Shown here: positions 15,485 to 23,895 of the stretch, piece by piece
How the letters are laid out: each line of letters starts with the position of its first letter
Numbering within the stretch: the stretch's first letter is position 1
Source of the DNA: UBA1494_A sp963973975
Lineage (GTDB): Bacteria > Bacteroidota > Bacteroidia > Flavobacteriales_E > Vicingaceae
Assembly (NCBI GenBank): GCA_963973975.1
Contig: CAXBCF010000004.1
Coordinates: forward strand, 94,776 to 158,775
Length of the DNA stretch: 64,000 nucleotides
Reading direction: 5' to 3'
The notes under the pieces: model-generated
What the model was told of the DNA's origin: nothing
Seen by the model: the letters and a program-made list of their open reading frames with translations, nothing else
Database searches by the model: none
Position numbers and translations under genes: made by a program

Positions 15485-17746
15485 ATGGCTTTTGACATTG
15501 ACATGATAAAAGACGTTTATTCAAAGATGGATGAACGCGTGAATGCCGCAAGGAAAATCTTAAACAGACCTTTAACCTTAACGGAAAAAATTCTTTATGC
15601 ACATTTGGATCAAGGGAATGCAACTGAAGAATATGGAAGGCAAAAATCGTATGTAGATTTTAAGCCAGACAGAGTGGCCATGCAAGATGCAACAGCGCAA
15701 ATGGCACTTTTGCAATTTATGCAAGCAGGGAAAGATAAAGTAGCTGTGCCTTCAACGGTGCATGCTGATCACCTGATTCAAGCAAAAATTGGTGCAGACA
15801 AAGATTTGCAAGAAGCCTTGAATAAAAACAATGAGGTTTTCAATTTTTTGAGTTCGGTTTGTAACAAATACGGCATCGGATTTTGGAAACCAGGAGCGGG
15901 AATTATTCATCAAGTAGTTTTAGAAAACTATGCTTTTCCAGGAGGAATGATGATTGGAACTGATTCACATACCGTAAATGCTGGTGGTTTGGGAATGATT
16001 GCTATTGGAGTTGGTGGTGCCGACGCAGTAGATGTGATGGCTGATATGCCTTGGGAATTGAAGTTTCCAAAACTAATCGGTGTAAAACTGACCGGAAAAT
16101 TAAGTGGATGGACCTCTTCAAAAGACATTATTTTAAAAGTTGCTGGAATTTTAACTGTGAAAGGTGGAACTGGAGCAATTTTAGAATATTTTGGTGAGGG
16201 AGCAACTTCTCTTTCTTGTACCGGAAAAGGAACCATTTGCAACATGGGAGCAGAAATTGGAGCAACTACTTCTACTTTTGGTTACGATGATGCAATGAGA
16301 AGGTATTTGAAAGCTACTGATCGTGCTGATATTGCTGATTTGGCTGATGAGGTTGCCGGACATTTAACAGGAGACGACGAAGTTTATGCTAATCCTGAAA
16401 AATATTTTGATCAGGTAATTGAAATCAATTTATCTGAATTGACGCCGCATTTAAACGGGCCTTTTACGCCAGACCTTGCTACTCCGGTTGCTGAAATGAA
16501 AGAAAAAGCAAAAGCCAATGATTGGCCAACTGATATTGAATGGGCATTGATTGGCTCGTGTACTAACTCTTCTTATGAGGATTTGACACGTGCTGCCTCA
16601 ATTGTGGATGATGCCTTTAACAAAGGAGTGAAATCAAAATCCATTTTGGGAATTAATCCCGGATCTGAGCAAGTACGCTTCACTGCTGAACGCGATGGCT
16701 TGATGGATACGTTTAAGAAATTTGAAAACATAAGAATATTTACAAATGCTTGCGGACCCTGCATTGGACAGTGGGACAGAGCAGGAGCAGAAAAACAAGA
16801 GAAAAACTCCATTGTGCATTCTTTCAATAGAAACTTTGCCAAACGTGCTGATGGGAACCCTAACACACACGCTTTTGTAACTTCACCTGAAATGGTGGCA
16901 GCAATTGCCATTAGTGGGAAATTGGATTTTAATCCGATTACAGATACCTTGGTGAACGAAAAAGGAGAGCAAGTGAAATTGGCTGAGCCAATGGGTATTG
17001 AATTACCTGTTAAAGGATTTGCTGTTGAAGATAACGGCTATCAAGATCCTGCAAAAGATGGCAGTCATATTGATATTCAGGTTGATCCAAATTCGAATCG
17101 TTTGCAATTATTGACGCCGTTTGCACCTTGGAACGGACAAAATTTGATGAATGCAAAATTGCTGATTAAAGCATTTGGAAAATGTACTACTGATCACATC
17201 TCAATGGCAGGACCATGGTTGCGTTTTAGAGGGCATTTAGATAACATTTCTGACAATTGCTTGATTGGAGCAGTGAATGCCTTCAACAAAGAAACCAACA
17301 ATGTGGTGAATCAATTGAGTGGAGACAACAGCGAAGTACCTGCAGCTGCAAGGGCTTACAAATCTGCAGGAGTTCCAACCATTGTGGTAGGTGATCATAA
17401 TTATGGTGAGGGTTCTTCAAGAGAGCATGCAGCCATGGAGCCAAGACACTTGGGTGTGAAAGCAGTTATTGTAAAATCTTTTGCTAGAATTCACGAAACG
17501 AATTTGAAGAAGCAAGGCATGTTGGCCTTGACTTTCGACAATGAAGCAGATTACGACAAAATTCGCGAAGACGATACCTTCAACTTTGTGGATTTGAAAG
17601 ATTTTGCTCCAGGCAAGCAAGTGAGTTTAGAATTGGTGCATTCCGATGGAAGCAAAGAAACCATTAAACTCAACCATACCTACAATGCACAGCAAATTGG
17701 ATGGTTTAGAGCAGGTTCTGCATTGAACATGATTAGCAAACAGTAA
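15485..17746 (+). CDS. acnA: Aconitate hydratase (mitochondrial-type aconitase)
   Basis: 753 residues, the length of mitochondrial-type aconitase rather than the ~890-residue IRP/AcnA type. It isomerises citrate and isocitrate in the TCA cycle using a [4Fe-4S] cluster. The three cluster Cys are visible in GSCTNSSYEDL and in NACGPCIGQWD; GTDSHTVNAGGLG and the swivel-domain motif GEGSSREHAAMEPRHLG are intact. The gene is monocistronic: its own upstream region is shared with a divergent permease and a perfect terminator hairpin follows after 25 bases. Confidence 0.97.
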   Translation: MAFDIDMIKDVYSKMDERVNAARKILNRPLTLTEKILYAHLDQGNATEEYGRQKSYVDFKPDRVAMQDATAQMALLQFMQAGKDKVAVPSTVHADHLIQAKIGADKDLQEALNKNNEVFNFLSSVCNKYGIGFWKPGAGIIHQVVLENYAFPGGMMIGTDSHTVNAGGLGMIAIGVGGADAVDVMADMPWELKFPKLIGVKLTGKLSGWTSSKDIILKVAGILTVKGGTGAILEYFGEGATSLSCTGKGTICNMGAEIGATTSTFGYDDAMRRYLKATDRADIADLADEVAGHLTGDDEVYANPEKYFDQVIEINLSELTPHLNGPFTPDLATPVAEMKEKAKANDWPTDIEWALIGSCTNSSYEDLTRAASIVDDAFNKGVKSKSILGINPGSEQVRFTAERDGLMDTFKKFENIRIFTNACGPCIGQWDRAGAEKQEKNSIVHSFNRNFAKRADGNPNTHAFVTSPEMVAAIAISGKLDFNPITDTLVNEKGEQVKLAEPMGIELPVKGFAVEDNGYQDPAKDGSHIDIQVDPNSNRLQLLTPFAPWNGQNLMNAKLLIKAFGKCTTDHISMAGPWLRFRGHLDNISDNCLIGAVNAFNKETNNVVNQLSGDNSEVPAAARAYKSAGVPTIVVGDHNYGEGSSREHAAMEPRHLGVKAVIVKSFARIHETNLKKQGMLALTFDNEADYDKIREDDTFNFVDLKDFAPGKQVSLELVHSDGSKETIKLNHTYNAQQIGWFRAGSALNMISKQ

Positions 17747-17771
17747 GTTAAAATAACTTTAGAATAAAATG

Positions 17772-17799
17772 AAAGCCCCGCGGAAGCGGGGCTTTTTTT
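17772..17799 (+). terminator. Rho-independent terminator after aconitase
   Basis: Perfect 10-bp stem AAAGCCCCGC/GCGGGGCTTT with a GGAA tetraloop and a T run. Confidence 0.95.
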
Positions 17800-17886
17800 G
17801 TTTTATTGATTTTTGATAGAGTATTTGTATCCTTTTTAGGATAACAGAAAAGGGTTTAAAAAAGACTTGATGATACACATTGTCTG

Positions 17887-17917
17887 TTGATCAAAACATA
17901 CAATTAGTATAGTTTCG
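17887..17917 (+). promoter_or_regulatory. Candidate promoter of the Xre/DUF3883 pair
   Basis: TTG (17887-17889) and TAGTTTCG (17910-17917; one mismatch to TAnnTTTG) are 20 bases apart. The start codon lies only four bases after the -7 element, so the transcript would be leaderless or nearly so, as is common for autoregulated controller genes. Confidence 0.45.
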
Positions 17918-17921
17918 GGCA

Positions 17922-18185
17922 ATGATAAATAACTTTCTATTAAAAGAATTTGGTGACAGGATTCGAAGCTTAAGAACTCAAGAAAATTTAAGTCAAGAAC
18001 AACTTTCACACAAAACTGGATTTCATAGAACTTATATAGGAATGATAGAAAGAGGTGAACGAAATATTTCACTTACTAATATGGCAATTTTTGCCAAAGT
18101 ATTCAATTTAACAGTTGACGAACTGTTGAAATTTGAAAATGCAAAAGAGTTGCTAAACAAATATAAATTAAAAACCGAAGATTAA
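17922..18185 (+). CDS. Xre-family helix-turn-helix regulator (controller-protein-like)
   Basis: 87 residues that are almost only a HTH_3 domain: FGDRIRSLRTQENLSQEQLS at 10-29, then HRTYIGMIERGERNISL at 35-51 and LTVDELL at 63-69. Size and sequence style match controller (C) proteins of type II restriction-modification loci, which activate or repress their own operon. Its TAA overlaps the ATG of the next gene by one base (TAATG), implying coupled translation of the two products. The predicted promoter is leaderless. No methyltransferase gene is near. DNA-binding role is well supported; the target is not. Confidence 0.9.
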   Translation: MINNFLLKEFGDRIRSLRTQENLSQEQLSHKTGFHRTYIGMIERGERNISLTNMAIFAKVFNLTVDELLKFENAKELLNKYKLKTED

Positions 18186-18655
18186 TGTCAAGAAAACACT
18201 CGTTTATATTGACATTATCTAATAATGTTACAGAAAAGGAAGGAGTAATTTATCTGATTAAAGAACAGACAGGGTTTTTCAAAATAGATAAGGATATGAA
18301 AAAAGAACTTTTAGATAGAATTAATATTCCACATAGTTTTTTACAGTCTTTTGACATGGTTTATATACCAAAATTGAAAGGTATTCACTTTGAAAAGGAT
18401 TACATTGAAACTCACCTAGACGAAATCTTATTTGTGGAATTAAAAACCACTAAAAAATATCTTCCCAATAATCCAAAAGGATTCTTTTTTGGTGCAACAG
18501 AAAATGAATTCAATTTCGGCAAATTACTTGGCGATAGGTTCAGATTTTGTTTCGTTTGTTTAAATGAACAATCTCCTTCTTATGCTCTGTTAACTGTGGA
18601 TGAGTTAGAAAAAATCATTAGAAATAAAAGAATACAATATCAAATTAATTTATGA
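18185..18655 (+). CDS. Putative small PD-(D/E)xK nuclease, DUF3883-like
   Basis: 156 residues. The middle region matches the DUF3883 (NO VEIN C-terminal) pattern: a hydrophobic strand ending in E85-L-K87-T-T, a FFFGATENEFNFGKLLGDRF segment equivalent to the family's F-L-T-x-N-E-x-x-x-A...GDRY, and a beta strand FCFVCLN. This is the E-x-K half of a restriction-like active site; the preceding acidic residue is not certain (D72 or D79). The first 75 residues are of no family I recognise. Translational coupling to a controller-type Xre protein suggests a toxic nuclease under tight control, i.e. a defence or orphan restriction element. No methyltransferase is present beside it. Confidence 0.55.
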   Translation: MSRKHSFILTLSNNVTEKEGVIYLIKEQTGFFKIDKDMKKELLDRINIPHSFLQSFDMVYIPKLKGIHFEKDYIETHLDEILFVELKTTKKYLPNNPKGFFFGATENEFNFGKLLGDRFRFCFVCLNEQSPSYALLTVDELEKIIRNKRIQYQINL

Positions 18656-18711
18656 TTCATATTTAATCAGTAAAACACAGAATTTATTATATAAAATAAT
18701 AACAAACCCCA

Positions 18712-19260
18712 ATGTCCTACTGCCACCATCTTTCACAATTAAATGGAGCTAAAAGAGCGCTTCATCAAAACTACCACGACAAGCACTATGGTTTTCCGAT
18801 ACATGAGGACAATGAATTGTTTGGGCGCTTGATGATGGAAATTAATCAGGCGGGTTTGAGTTGGGAAACCATTTTGAATAAAGAAGCAACTTTTCGAAAA
18901 GCCTATCACAATTTTGACATTGGCAAAGTGGCTGCATACACTGAAAAAGATCGGGAACGATTGATGGCCGATGCCGGAGTGATTCGAAATAAGTTAAAGA
19001 TAAATGCAGCCATAGAAAACGCCAAAACTATTCTCGGTTTGCAAAAGGAACATGGTTCCTTCGAAAAATGGTTGGAAGCGCAGTATCCTAAAACAAAAGA
19101 AGAATGGGTAAAATTGTTTAAGAAAACCTTCAAATTTACAGGTGGAGAAATTGTCAATGAGTTTTTGATGAGCATTGGATATTTGCCCGGCGCACATACC
19201 GAAGATTGCCCGATTTATGCTAAAATTCAGCAAGAAAATCCATTGTGGAGTAGGAAGTAG
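18712..19260 (+). CDS. tag: DNA-3-methyladenine glycosylase I
   Basis: 182 residues. Tag excises 3-methyladenine from alkylated DNA. The zinc snap is preserved: C4 near the N terminus, the YHD segment with H22, and the C-terminal H-x3-C in HTEDCP. The core motifs NELFGRLMMEINQAGLSWETIL and DAGVIRNKLKINAAIENA align with E. coli Tag. It is followed after 58 bases by a VOC-family gene. The local neighbourhood (Xre/nuclease pair before it) is accessory in nature, though tag itself is a common housekeeping repair gene. Confidence 0.95.
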   Translation: MSYCHHLSQLNGAKRALHQNYHDKHYGFPIHEDNELFGRLMMEINQAGLSWETILNKEATFRKAYHNFDIGKVAAYTEKDRERLMADAGVIRNKLKINAAIENAKTILGLQKEHGSFEKWLEAQYPKTKEEWVKLFKKTFKFTGGEIVNEFLMSIGYLPGAHTEDCPIYAKIQQENPLWSRK

Positions 19261-19318
19261 TTTCTCTACATTTCTTAGTTTTGGTACTACACAATTGATT
19301 TTTTCAAAACGCATAACA

Positions 19319-19780
19319 ATGAAATCAAATTCTACCAAAAAGGAAAGCAAGCCAATAACTAATAAAACTCCCAAAGTGACAGGAGTTGGAGGTATTTTCT
19401 TTTTTTCTGAAAATCCTGATAAGATCAAAGACTGGTACGCAGAGAATTTGGGCCTTGAAGTGAATCAATGGGGTTCGAGTTTTGAGTTTAGAAATGCCAA
19501 CCGTCCTGAGGAGATCAATTATTTGCAGTGGAGTCCTTTCGAAAAGGGAAGTGCGTATTTTGCTCCTTCGAAAAAGGAGTTCATGGTCAATTACCGCGTT
19601 CAAAACATTGAAGCACTTGTCGCTAAACTAAAAGATAAGGGAGTAACAGTTCTCGATGAAATTGAAACATTCGATTATGGAAAGTTTGTGCACATAATGG
19701 ATAATGAAGGCAATAAAATTGAACTTTGGGAACCAGTAGATGTGGTGTTCACAGAAATGAATTTGAAGACCACGAAATAA
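19319..19780 (+). CDS. VOC (glyoxalase/bleomycin-resistance) family protein
   Basis: 153 residues from ATG 19319; longer upstream frames overlap tag and are not supported. A Lys/Thr-rich N terminus of about 20 residues precedes one VOC module: GVGGIFFFSENPDKIKDWYAENLGL, then FVHIMDNEGNKIELWEP with the family's terminal metal-ligand Glu position in IELWE. Such proteins bind a metal and a small substrate; many are of unknown specificity. No further function can be assigned from the neighbourhood. Confidence 0.85.
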   Translation: MKSNSTKKESKPITNKTPKVTGVGGIFFFSENPDKIKDWYAENLGLEVNQWGSSFEFRNANRPEEINYLQWSPFEKGSAYFAPSKKEFMVNYRVQNIEALVAKLKDKGVTVLDEIETFDYGKFVHIMDNEGNKIELWEPVDVVFTEMNLKTTK

Positions 19781-19813
19781 AAGGCTAAGTTTATTCCTTA
19801 TAATTAAAGTCAC

Positions 19814-20662
19814 TTGAAAATAACCCCACAATTTAATTATTACGAAACTCCAGAAGCGAACTGGAGGAAGAAAATCTATACCATCATCTTCGAAGCGGAT
19901 ACGCATAAGGGAAGACTGTTTGACATCGTTTTGCTTTGCGCAATATTTGTTTCGGTTTTAGTGGTGGTTTTGGAAACCATTCCCACTTTACACCGAGAGT
20001 ACTTTATGGCATTTTATATTGTTGAATGGGTGTTCACCATCCTGTTTAGTATAGAGTATATTTTGCGATTACTTTCTGTTAAAAAGCCGCTTTTATATGC
20101 AACTAGCTTTATGGGATTGGTTGATTTATTGGCTGTTTTACCAACATTTTTAAGTCTTTTTATTGTAGGTTCTCAGTATTTAATGGTCATTCGAATTATT
20201 CGCTTGGTTCGTATTTTTCGTATATTTAAATTGGTTCATTTTCTCAATGAGGCGCAGATGTTGGGAAAAGCTTTGCGTGATAGTGTTTTTAAAATCATTG
20301 TTTTTATTGGGGTAGTTGTAATTATTGTTTTAATTTTTGCGACACTTATCTTTATAATTGAAGGACCTGAAAATGGTTTTACAAGTATTCCAATGAGCAT
20401 GTATTGGACGATCGTAACCATCACCACAGTTGGTTATGGTGATATAGCTCCGCAAACAGTATTAGGAAGGTCCTTGGCGTCTATCATTATGTTGATGGGG
20501 TATGCAATTATTGCTGTGCCTACTGGAATTGTTACAGCTCAATTTACTCGCAAGCATGCCAACAAGTCTAGCATTAAAGGAACTGCCTGTCCAAATTGCT
20601 CAAAAGAAGGGCATGATTCGAATGCAGATTTTTGTAAATACTGTGGGTTTTCGTTGGAGTAG
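19814..20662 (+). CDS. Voltage-gated-type potassium channel with C-terminal zinc ribbon
   Basis: 282 residues with six transmembrane segments. S4 is strongly basic (IRIIRLVRIFRIFK at 126-139, Arg every third residue), the pore has the K+ selectivity filter TVGYGD at 205-210 after the helix MYWTIVTITT, and S6 ends AIIAVPTGIVTAQF. The C terminus adds a zinc ribbon with C259-x2-C262 and C274-x2-C277, unusual for a Kv-type channel and possibly a redox or metal gate or an assembly site. Translation probably starts at TTG 19814: a stop lies three codons upstream and the first Met is near residue 65, inside S2's approach. Confidence 0.92.
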   Translation: MKITPQFNYYETPEANWRKKIYTIIFEADTHKGRLFDIVLLCAIFVSVLVVVLETIPTLHREYFMAFYIVEWVFTILFSIEYILRLLSVKKPLLYATSFMGLVDLLAVLPTFLSLFIVGSQYLMVIRIIRLVRIFRIFKLVHFLNEAQMLGKALRDSVFKIIVFIGVVVIIVLIFATLIFIIEGPENGFTSIPMSMYWTIVTITTVGYGDIAPQTVLGRSLASIIMLMGYAIIAVPTGIVTAQFTRKHANKSSIKGTACPNCSKEGHDSNADFCKYCGFSLE

Positions 20663-20691
20663 AGATATCTAATGTGATTATATAAGGAGTT

Positions 20692-21069
20692 ATGGATGAA
20701 AATGAATTGTCGTACAAAATAATCGGGGCAGCGATGGAGGTTCATCAGAACTTGGGACCGGGTTTGTTGGAGTCGGTTTATGAAGCTGCACTTGCGTATG
20801 ATTTAATTGAAATGGGAATTGGAGTAAAAACTCAAGTTCCAGTTCCTTTAATTTATAAAGAGGTGAAACAGGATGTAGGTTATAGACTAGATTTACTAGT
20901 TGAAAATAAGGTCATTGTAGAAATAAAATCTCTTGAAAGATTAGCTCCTGTTCATTTTGCACAAACTCTAACTTATTTAAAATTATCTGATAAAAAGTTG
21001 GGCTTGTTGATCAATTTTAATACAAAGTTGCTGAAAGAAGGAATCCATAGAGTTGTAAATAAGTTATAA
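20692..21069 (+). CDS. GxxExxY protein
   Basis: 125 residues, a complete member of the GxxExxY family named for G24-L-L-E27-S-V-Y30. The family is predicted to have the PD-(D/E)xK nuclease fold; D67 and E77-I-K79 fit its catalytic pattern. Start at ATG 20692 follows AGGAGTT. Function is unknown. The gene is followed directly by two tandem copies of a fold-back repeat that also occurs, without this gene, at 13409-14025. In my recollection such genes are often found beside repeats of this style in Bacteroidota; this needs checking. Confidence 0.9.
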   Translation: MDENELSYKIIGAAMEVHQNLGPGLLESVYEAALAYDLIEMGIGVKTQVPVPLIYKEVKQDVGYRLDLLVENKVIVEIKSLERLAPVHFAQTLTYLKLSDKKLGLLINFNTKLLKEGIHRVVNKL

Positions 21070-21086
21070 GCTTTATCTCACGTAAT

Positions 21087-21401
21087 TTTTCACGCCAAGC
21101 TCGCAGAGAATACGCTTAGCACGCAAGAAAATGTGCTAATCAAAAAAATAGGAATTAGATTTTGAAAGTTGAAATAGAGAAGCCTTCGCGCTCTTTGCGA
21201 AAAACTTTGCGCTTCTTTGCGAGAAAAAAGTAATGAAAATTTCACGCTAAGCTCGCAGAGAATACGCTTAGCTCGCTAAGAAAATGTACTAATCAAAAAA
21301 ATGAGAATTAGACTTTGAAAGTTGAAATAGAGAAGTCTTCGCGCTCTTTGCGAAAACCTTTGCGCTTCTTTGCGAGAAAAAGGTAAGGAAAATTTTACGC
21401 A
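21087..21401. repeat. Two tandem fold-back repeats downstream of the GxxExxY gene
   Basis: Two copies of about 150 bases (about 21087-21230 and 21237-21401), each with a TTTCACGC...AGCTCGCAGAGAATACGC left arm, a core GT(G/A)CTAATCAAAAAAAT with GAAATAGAGAAG, and the right arm CTTCGCGCTCTTTGCG...TTTGCGCTTCTTTGCGAG. Left and right arms are imperfect reverse complements of each other. The copies are far more alike here than at 13409-14025. Confidence 0.85.
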
Positions 21402-21469
21402 AAGGGTTCATCGAAAAAATTCACTTAACTATAAATCTTAAAATCTAAGATCTATCACTCTAGTTTTTT

Positions 21470-21477
21470 TATTTTTG
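21470..21477 (+). promoter_or_regulatory. Possible -7 promoter element before the DUF1801 gene
   Basis: TATTTTTG matches TAnnTTTG and lies four bases before the ATG at 21482. No clear -33 TTG is seen, so support is weak. Confidence 0.3.
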
Positions 21478-21481
21478 TTTC

Positions 21482-21850
21482 ATGAGTCATGAAATCGACA
21501 ACTTTTATCTAAAAACAGAAGAACGGAATAGAAGTTGTTTACTTGCTTTGAGAAGCATTATTCTTGAGCAAGATGAGTTAGTTACTGAAACACTTAAATA
21601 TGGAATGCCCTGCTTTTGTTACAAGAAAAAAATGTTTTGCTACTTGTGGACTGATAAAAAAACGGATGAGCCTTATATGCTTTTCGTTGAAGGAAAACAC
21701 CTCAATCATCCAGCATTAGAATCAGGTAATCGGGCGCGAATGAAAGTTTTTAACGTCAATCCAAATCAGGATATTCCACTCGATACAATTAATCTTTTGC
21801 TAAACGATGCGTTGGATTTGTATAGAAATGGAACAATAAAAATTAAGTGA
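21482..21850 (+). CDS. DUF1801 (YdhG-like) domain protein
   Basis: 122 residues with the family's compact alpha/beta pattern: L-A-L-R-S-I-I-L near residue 20, then ETLKYGMPCFCYKKKMFCYL and a closing LLLNDALDLYRNG helix. The E-x-x-K/K-Y-G-x-P motif is the typical DUF1801 signature (frataxin-like iron carrier in some relatives). Monocistronic; a weak promoter-like element lies just upstream. Function unknown. Confidence 0.8.
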   Translation: MSHEIDNFYLKTEERNRSCLLALRSIILEQDELVTETLKYGMPCFCYKKKMFCYLWTDKKTDEPYMLFVEGKHLNHPALESGNRARMKVFNVNPNQDIPLDTINLLLNDALDLYRNGTIKIK

Positions 21851-21979
21851 AGAAGAACAATTCCAAAGTTCAATCTGAGACTAATTCATCTTTTCTTTGA
21901 ATTTACCTACATGCTTAAATAACAAATTATTAACCTTAAGGTAACAAAAGGAAGCATTCTATTCTATTTATTTGATTCT

Positions 21980-22594
21980 ATGAAAAAATTAGCAATCTTA
22001 TCAATTTTAGCGCTCTTTTTAAGTGGTTGTGCTGCATTTTATCAAGGTCAATTAGGGCCTTCAAATGTTGTATTTACAACCAATAATTTTCAAGTAACAA
22101 AATCGGTTCAAGGAGAGGCTAGTGCAAAATACTTTTTTGGAATTGGAGGAATAAAAAGAAGTGGATTGGTTAAAGAAGCTCGTGACAACATGTATGCAAC
22201 TAATAAACTTCAAGCCAATGAAATGATTACAAATGTTACATTGGATTCAAGGCATTATTTTCTACTTTATCCAATCTATTATAAACATACAGTATATGTT
22301 ACAGCAGATGTTATTCGTGTAAATTCTACTGGCAATTTAGATGGTGAATCAATGAACAGTGAAAATTCAGAGAAAAGCCACCAAGAAATCATTAATAGTT
22401 TTGGAATAAAAGAAGGTTCGGAGTTATATTTTAAAGCTAGAAAAGACCAAATGGTAAAATCGACTGTACAGACTATAAATTCTCCAATAATTACTGTTGA
22501 TTTCAATTCTAATGGGAAAAAGGAAATAACTCAAAAGCTGTATACTGATTTTTATATTAAAAAAGGAGATGAGTACATTTCACTAAGTAAGTGA
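21980..22594 (+). CDS. Lipoprotein of unknown function (TRL-like/DUF6567-like)
   Basis: 204 residues with a signal peptide and lipobox LSGC (Cys17). The mature part is beta-rich with a GIGGIKRSGLVKEARDNMY segment that recalls bacterial TRL/'GIG-K' lipoproteins, where a conserved glycine-rich strand is followed by a helix beginning the substrate-free fold. The C-terminal half (about 110-204) is unique. It converges on the M23 peptidase gene. Envelope location is well supported; no function is assigned. Confidence 0.75.
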   Translation: MKKLAILSILALFLSGCAAFYQGQLGPSNVVFTTNNFQVTKSVQGEASAKYFFGIGGIKRSGLVKEARDNMYATNKLQANEMITNVTLDSRHYFLLYPIYYKHTVYVTADVIRVNSTGNLDGESMNSENSEKSHQEIINSFGIKEGSELYFKARKDQMVKSTVQTINSPIITVDFNSNGKKEITQKLYTDFYIKKGDEYISLSK

Positions 22595-22626
22595 TGAACA
22601 TTTTTTACAAAAAAATATTTTAAAAG

Positions 22627-23895
22627 CTACTTCTCAGCCAATAGCAGACCCTCTATTTTAACCGCAGTCAGTCTTGTTTGCATCTCACTCATCCATTCTT
22701 TAAATTCGGGAAGATGCTTTTTTTGGATAGGTTCAGCTGAAGGGAAGTCTTCTTTTAAGTGATCTACTTGTTTTCCGTATTTCCAAAAACGATAGCAAAC
22801 ATGTGGTCCGGTTGCCAAGCCGGTGCTTCCAACATAGCCGATCGTTTCACCTTGCCTAACACGCTGCCCAACTTTAGCGTTTCGTTTGCTCATGTGTAAA
22901 TACTGTGTGGTGTAAGCACTGTTGTGTTTCACTTTTACATAATTGCCGTTGCCTCCTGTGTAACTAGCTTCAATCACAATTCCATCTCCAGTGCTCATAA
23001 TTGGCGTTCCCGTTGGAGCAGCATAATCAGTACCCAAATGAGCTTTCCAACGTTTTTGAACTGGATGAAAACGCTTCATGGTATAACGAGAACTCAAGCG
23101 ACTGAATTTTAATGGTGATTTCAAAAATGCTTTCCGCAGACTGTTGGCTTCTTCGTCAAAATAATCTTCAGCTCCCTCTTGATTGAAATAAAAACCCAAG
23201 TAAGAACGATCGAAATGGTTGAACTCTACCGCTAAAATTTTACCAATGCCAATGGCTTCACCGTCGACGTATTTTTCTTCATAAATGGCTTTAAACCAAT
23301 CTCCTTTTTGAATGCGGTAAAAGTCAATCGACCAAGCAAAAATCTCTGATAATTCTACTGCCAAATAAGGATTGGCATCTGCTTCTTGCAAAGTTTGATA
23401 AAGCGAAGAATTGATTATTCCGGCAATGCTTTTTTCAACGATGCTGACCTCTTTTTCACCTTTATAAATTCGAACACTGTCTCGTAAATCATACACCACA
23501 TACTCAATGGCATTGGGTTGGTAAATAAAATACTGTGCTTTCCCAATGCTGTCTTTTGAAGCCAAAATGGTGTAATCTTTTCCAGCTGCCATTTTCCGAA
23601 CATCAAAAATTTCTTTTGATTTTTTAGACAATAAATCAATGGTTACATAATCGATTTGATAAGGAAGTAGAATGTTGGCCAAAAATTCATTGCGCTGAAT
23701 GGTTTTGTGAATCACCTCAAAGGAATCGACCTCAATGCCAAATTGAATGGTTGTTTCAGGAATACTATCCAAGATTTCAACAACTGCTTGGTGTGTAGTA
23801 TCTTGTTCGTTTTGCGATTTCTGAATGAATAACAAAACAAAAATACCAAGTATAGCTGTGAGCAATCCGCTGATTAATCGAAGTCTTTTTCTCAA
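22627..23895 (-). CDS. M23 (LytM) family peptidoglycan endopeptidase, membrane-anchored
   Basis: 422 residues. An N-terminal signal anchor (about 8-25) is followed by a ~250-residue periplasmic region containing two substrate-recognition-like modules, then the M23 domain: H286-x3-D290 in HLGTDYAAPTGTP, the GNGNYVKVKHNSAY strand and catalytic H334 in QYLHMSK, all intact, so an active D,D-endopeptidase cleaving peptide cross-links is expected. It overlaps the kynA stop by 4 bases (ATGA). Architecture resembles the MepM/ShyA type. Confidence 0.93.
   Translation of the reverse strand: MRKRLRLISGLLTAILGIFVLLFIQKSQNEQDTTHQAVVEILDSIPETTIQFGIEVDSFEVIHKTIQRNEFLANILLPYQIDYVTIDLLSKKSKEIFDVRKMAAGKDYTILASKDSIGKAQYFIYQPNAIEYVVYDLRDSVRIYKGEKEVSIVEKSIAGIINSSLYQTLQEADANPYLAVELSEIFAWSIDFYRIQKGDWFKAIYEEKYVDGEAIGIGKILAVEFNHFDRSYLGFYFNQEGAEDYFDEEANSLRKAFLKSPLKFSRLSSRYTMKRFHPVQKRWKAHLGTDYAAPTGTPIMSTGDGIVIEASYTGGNGNYVKVKHNSAYTTQYLHMSKRNAKVGQRVRQGETIGYVGSTGLATGPHVCYRFWKYGKQVDHLKEDFPSAEPIQKKHLPEFKEWMSEMQTRLTAVKIEGLLLAEK

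Noticed and set aside
17922..18655. Complete type II restriction-modification system
   Set aside because: No DNA methyltransferase motif is visible in any neighbouring gene, so only the controller/nuclease-like pair is reported.
19175..19318. N-terminal extension of the VOC protein
   Set aside because: It would overlap the end of tag by 86 bases and is out of family; the ATG at 19319 fits better.
18994..19428. Open frame antisense to tag and the VOC gene
   Set aside because: Overlaps two well-supported genes and shows no domain.
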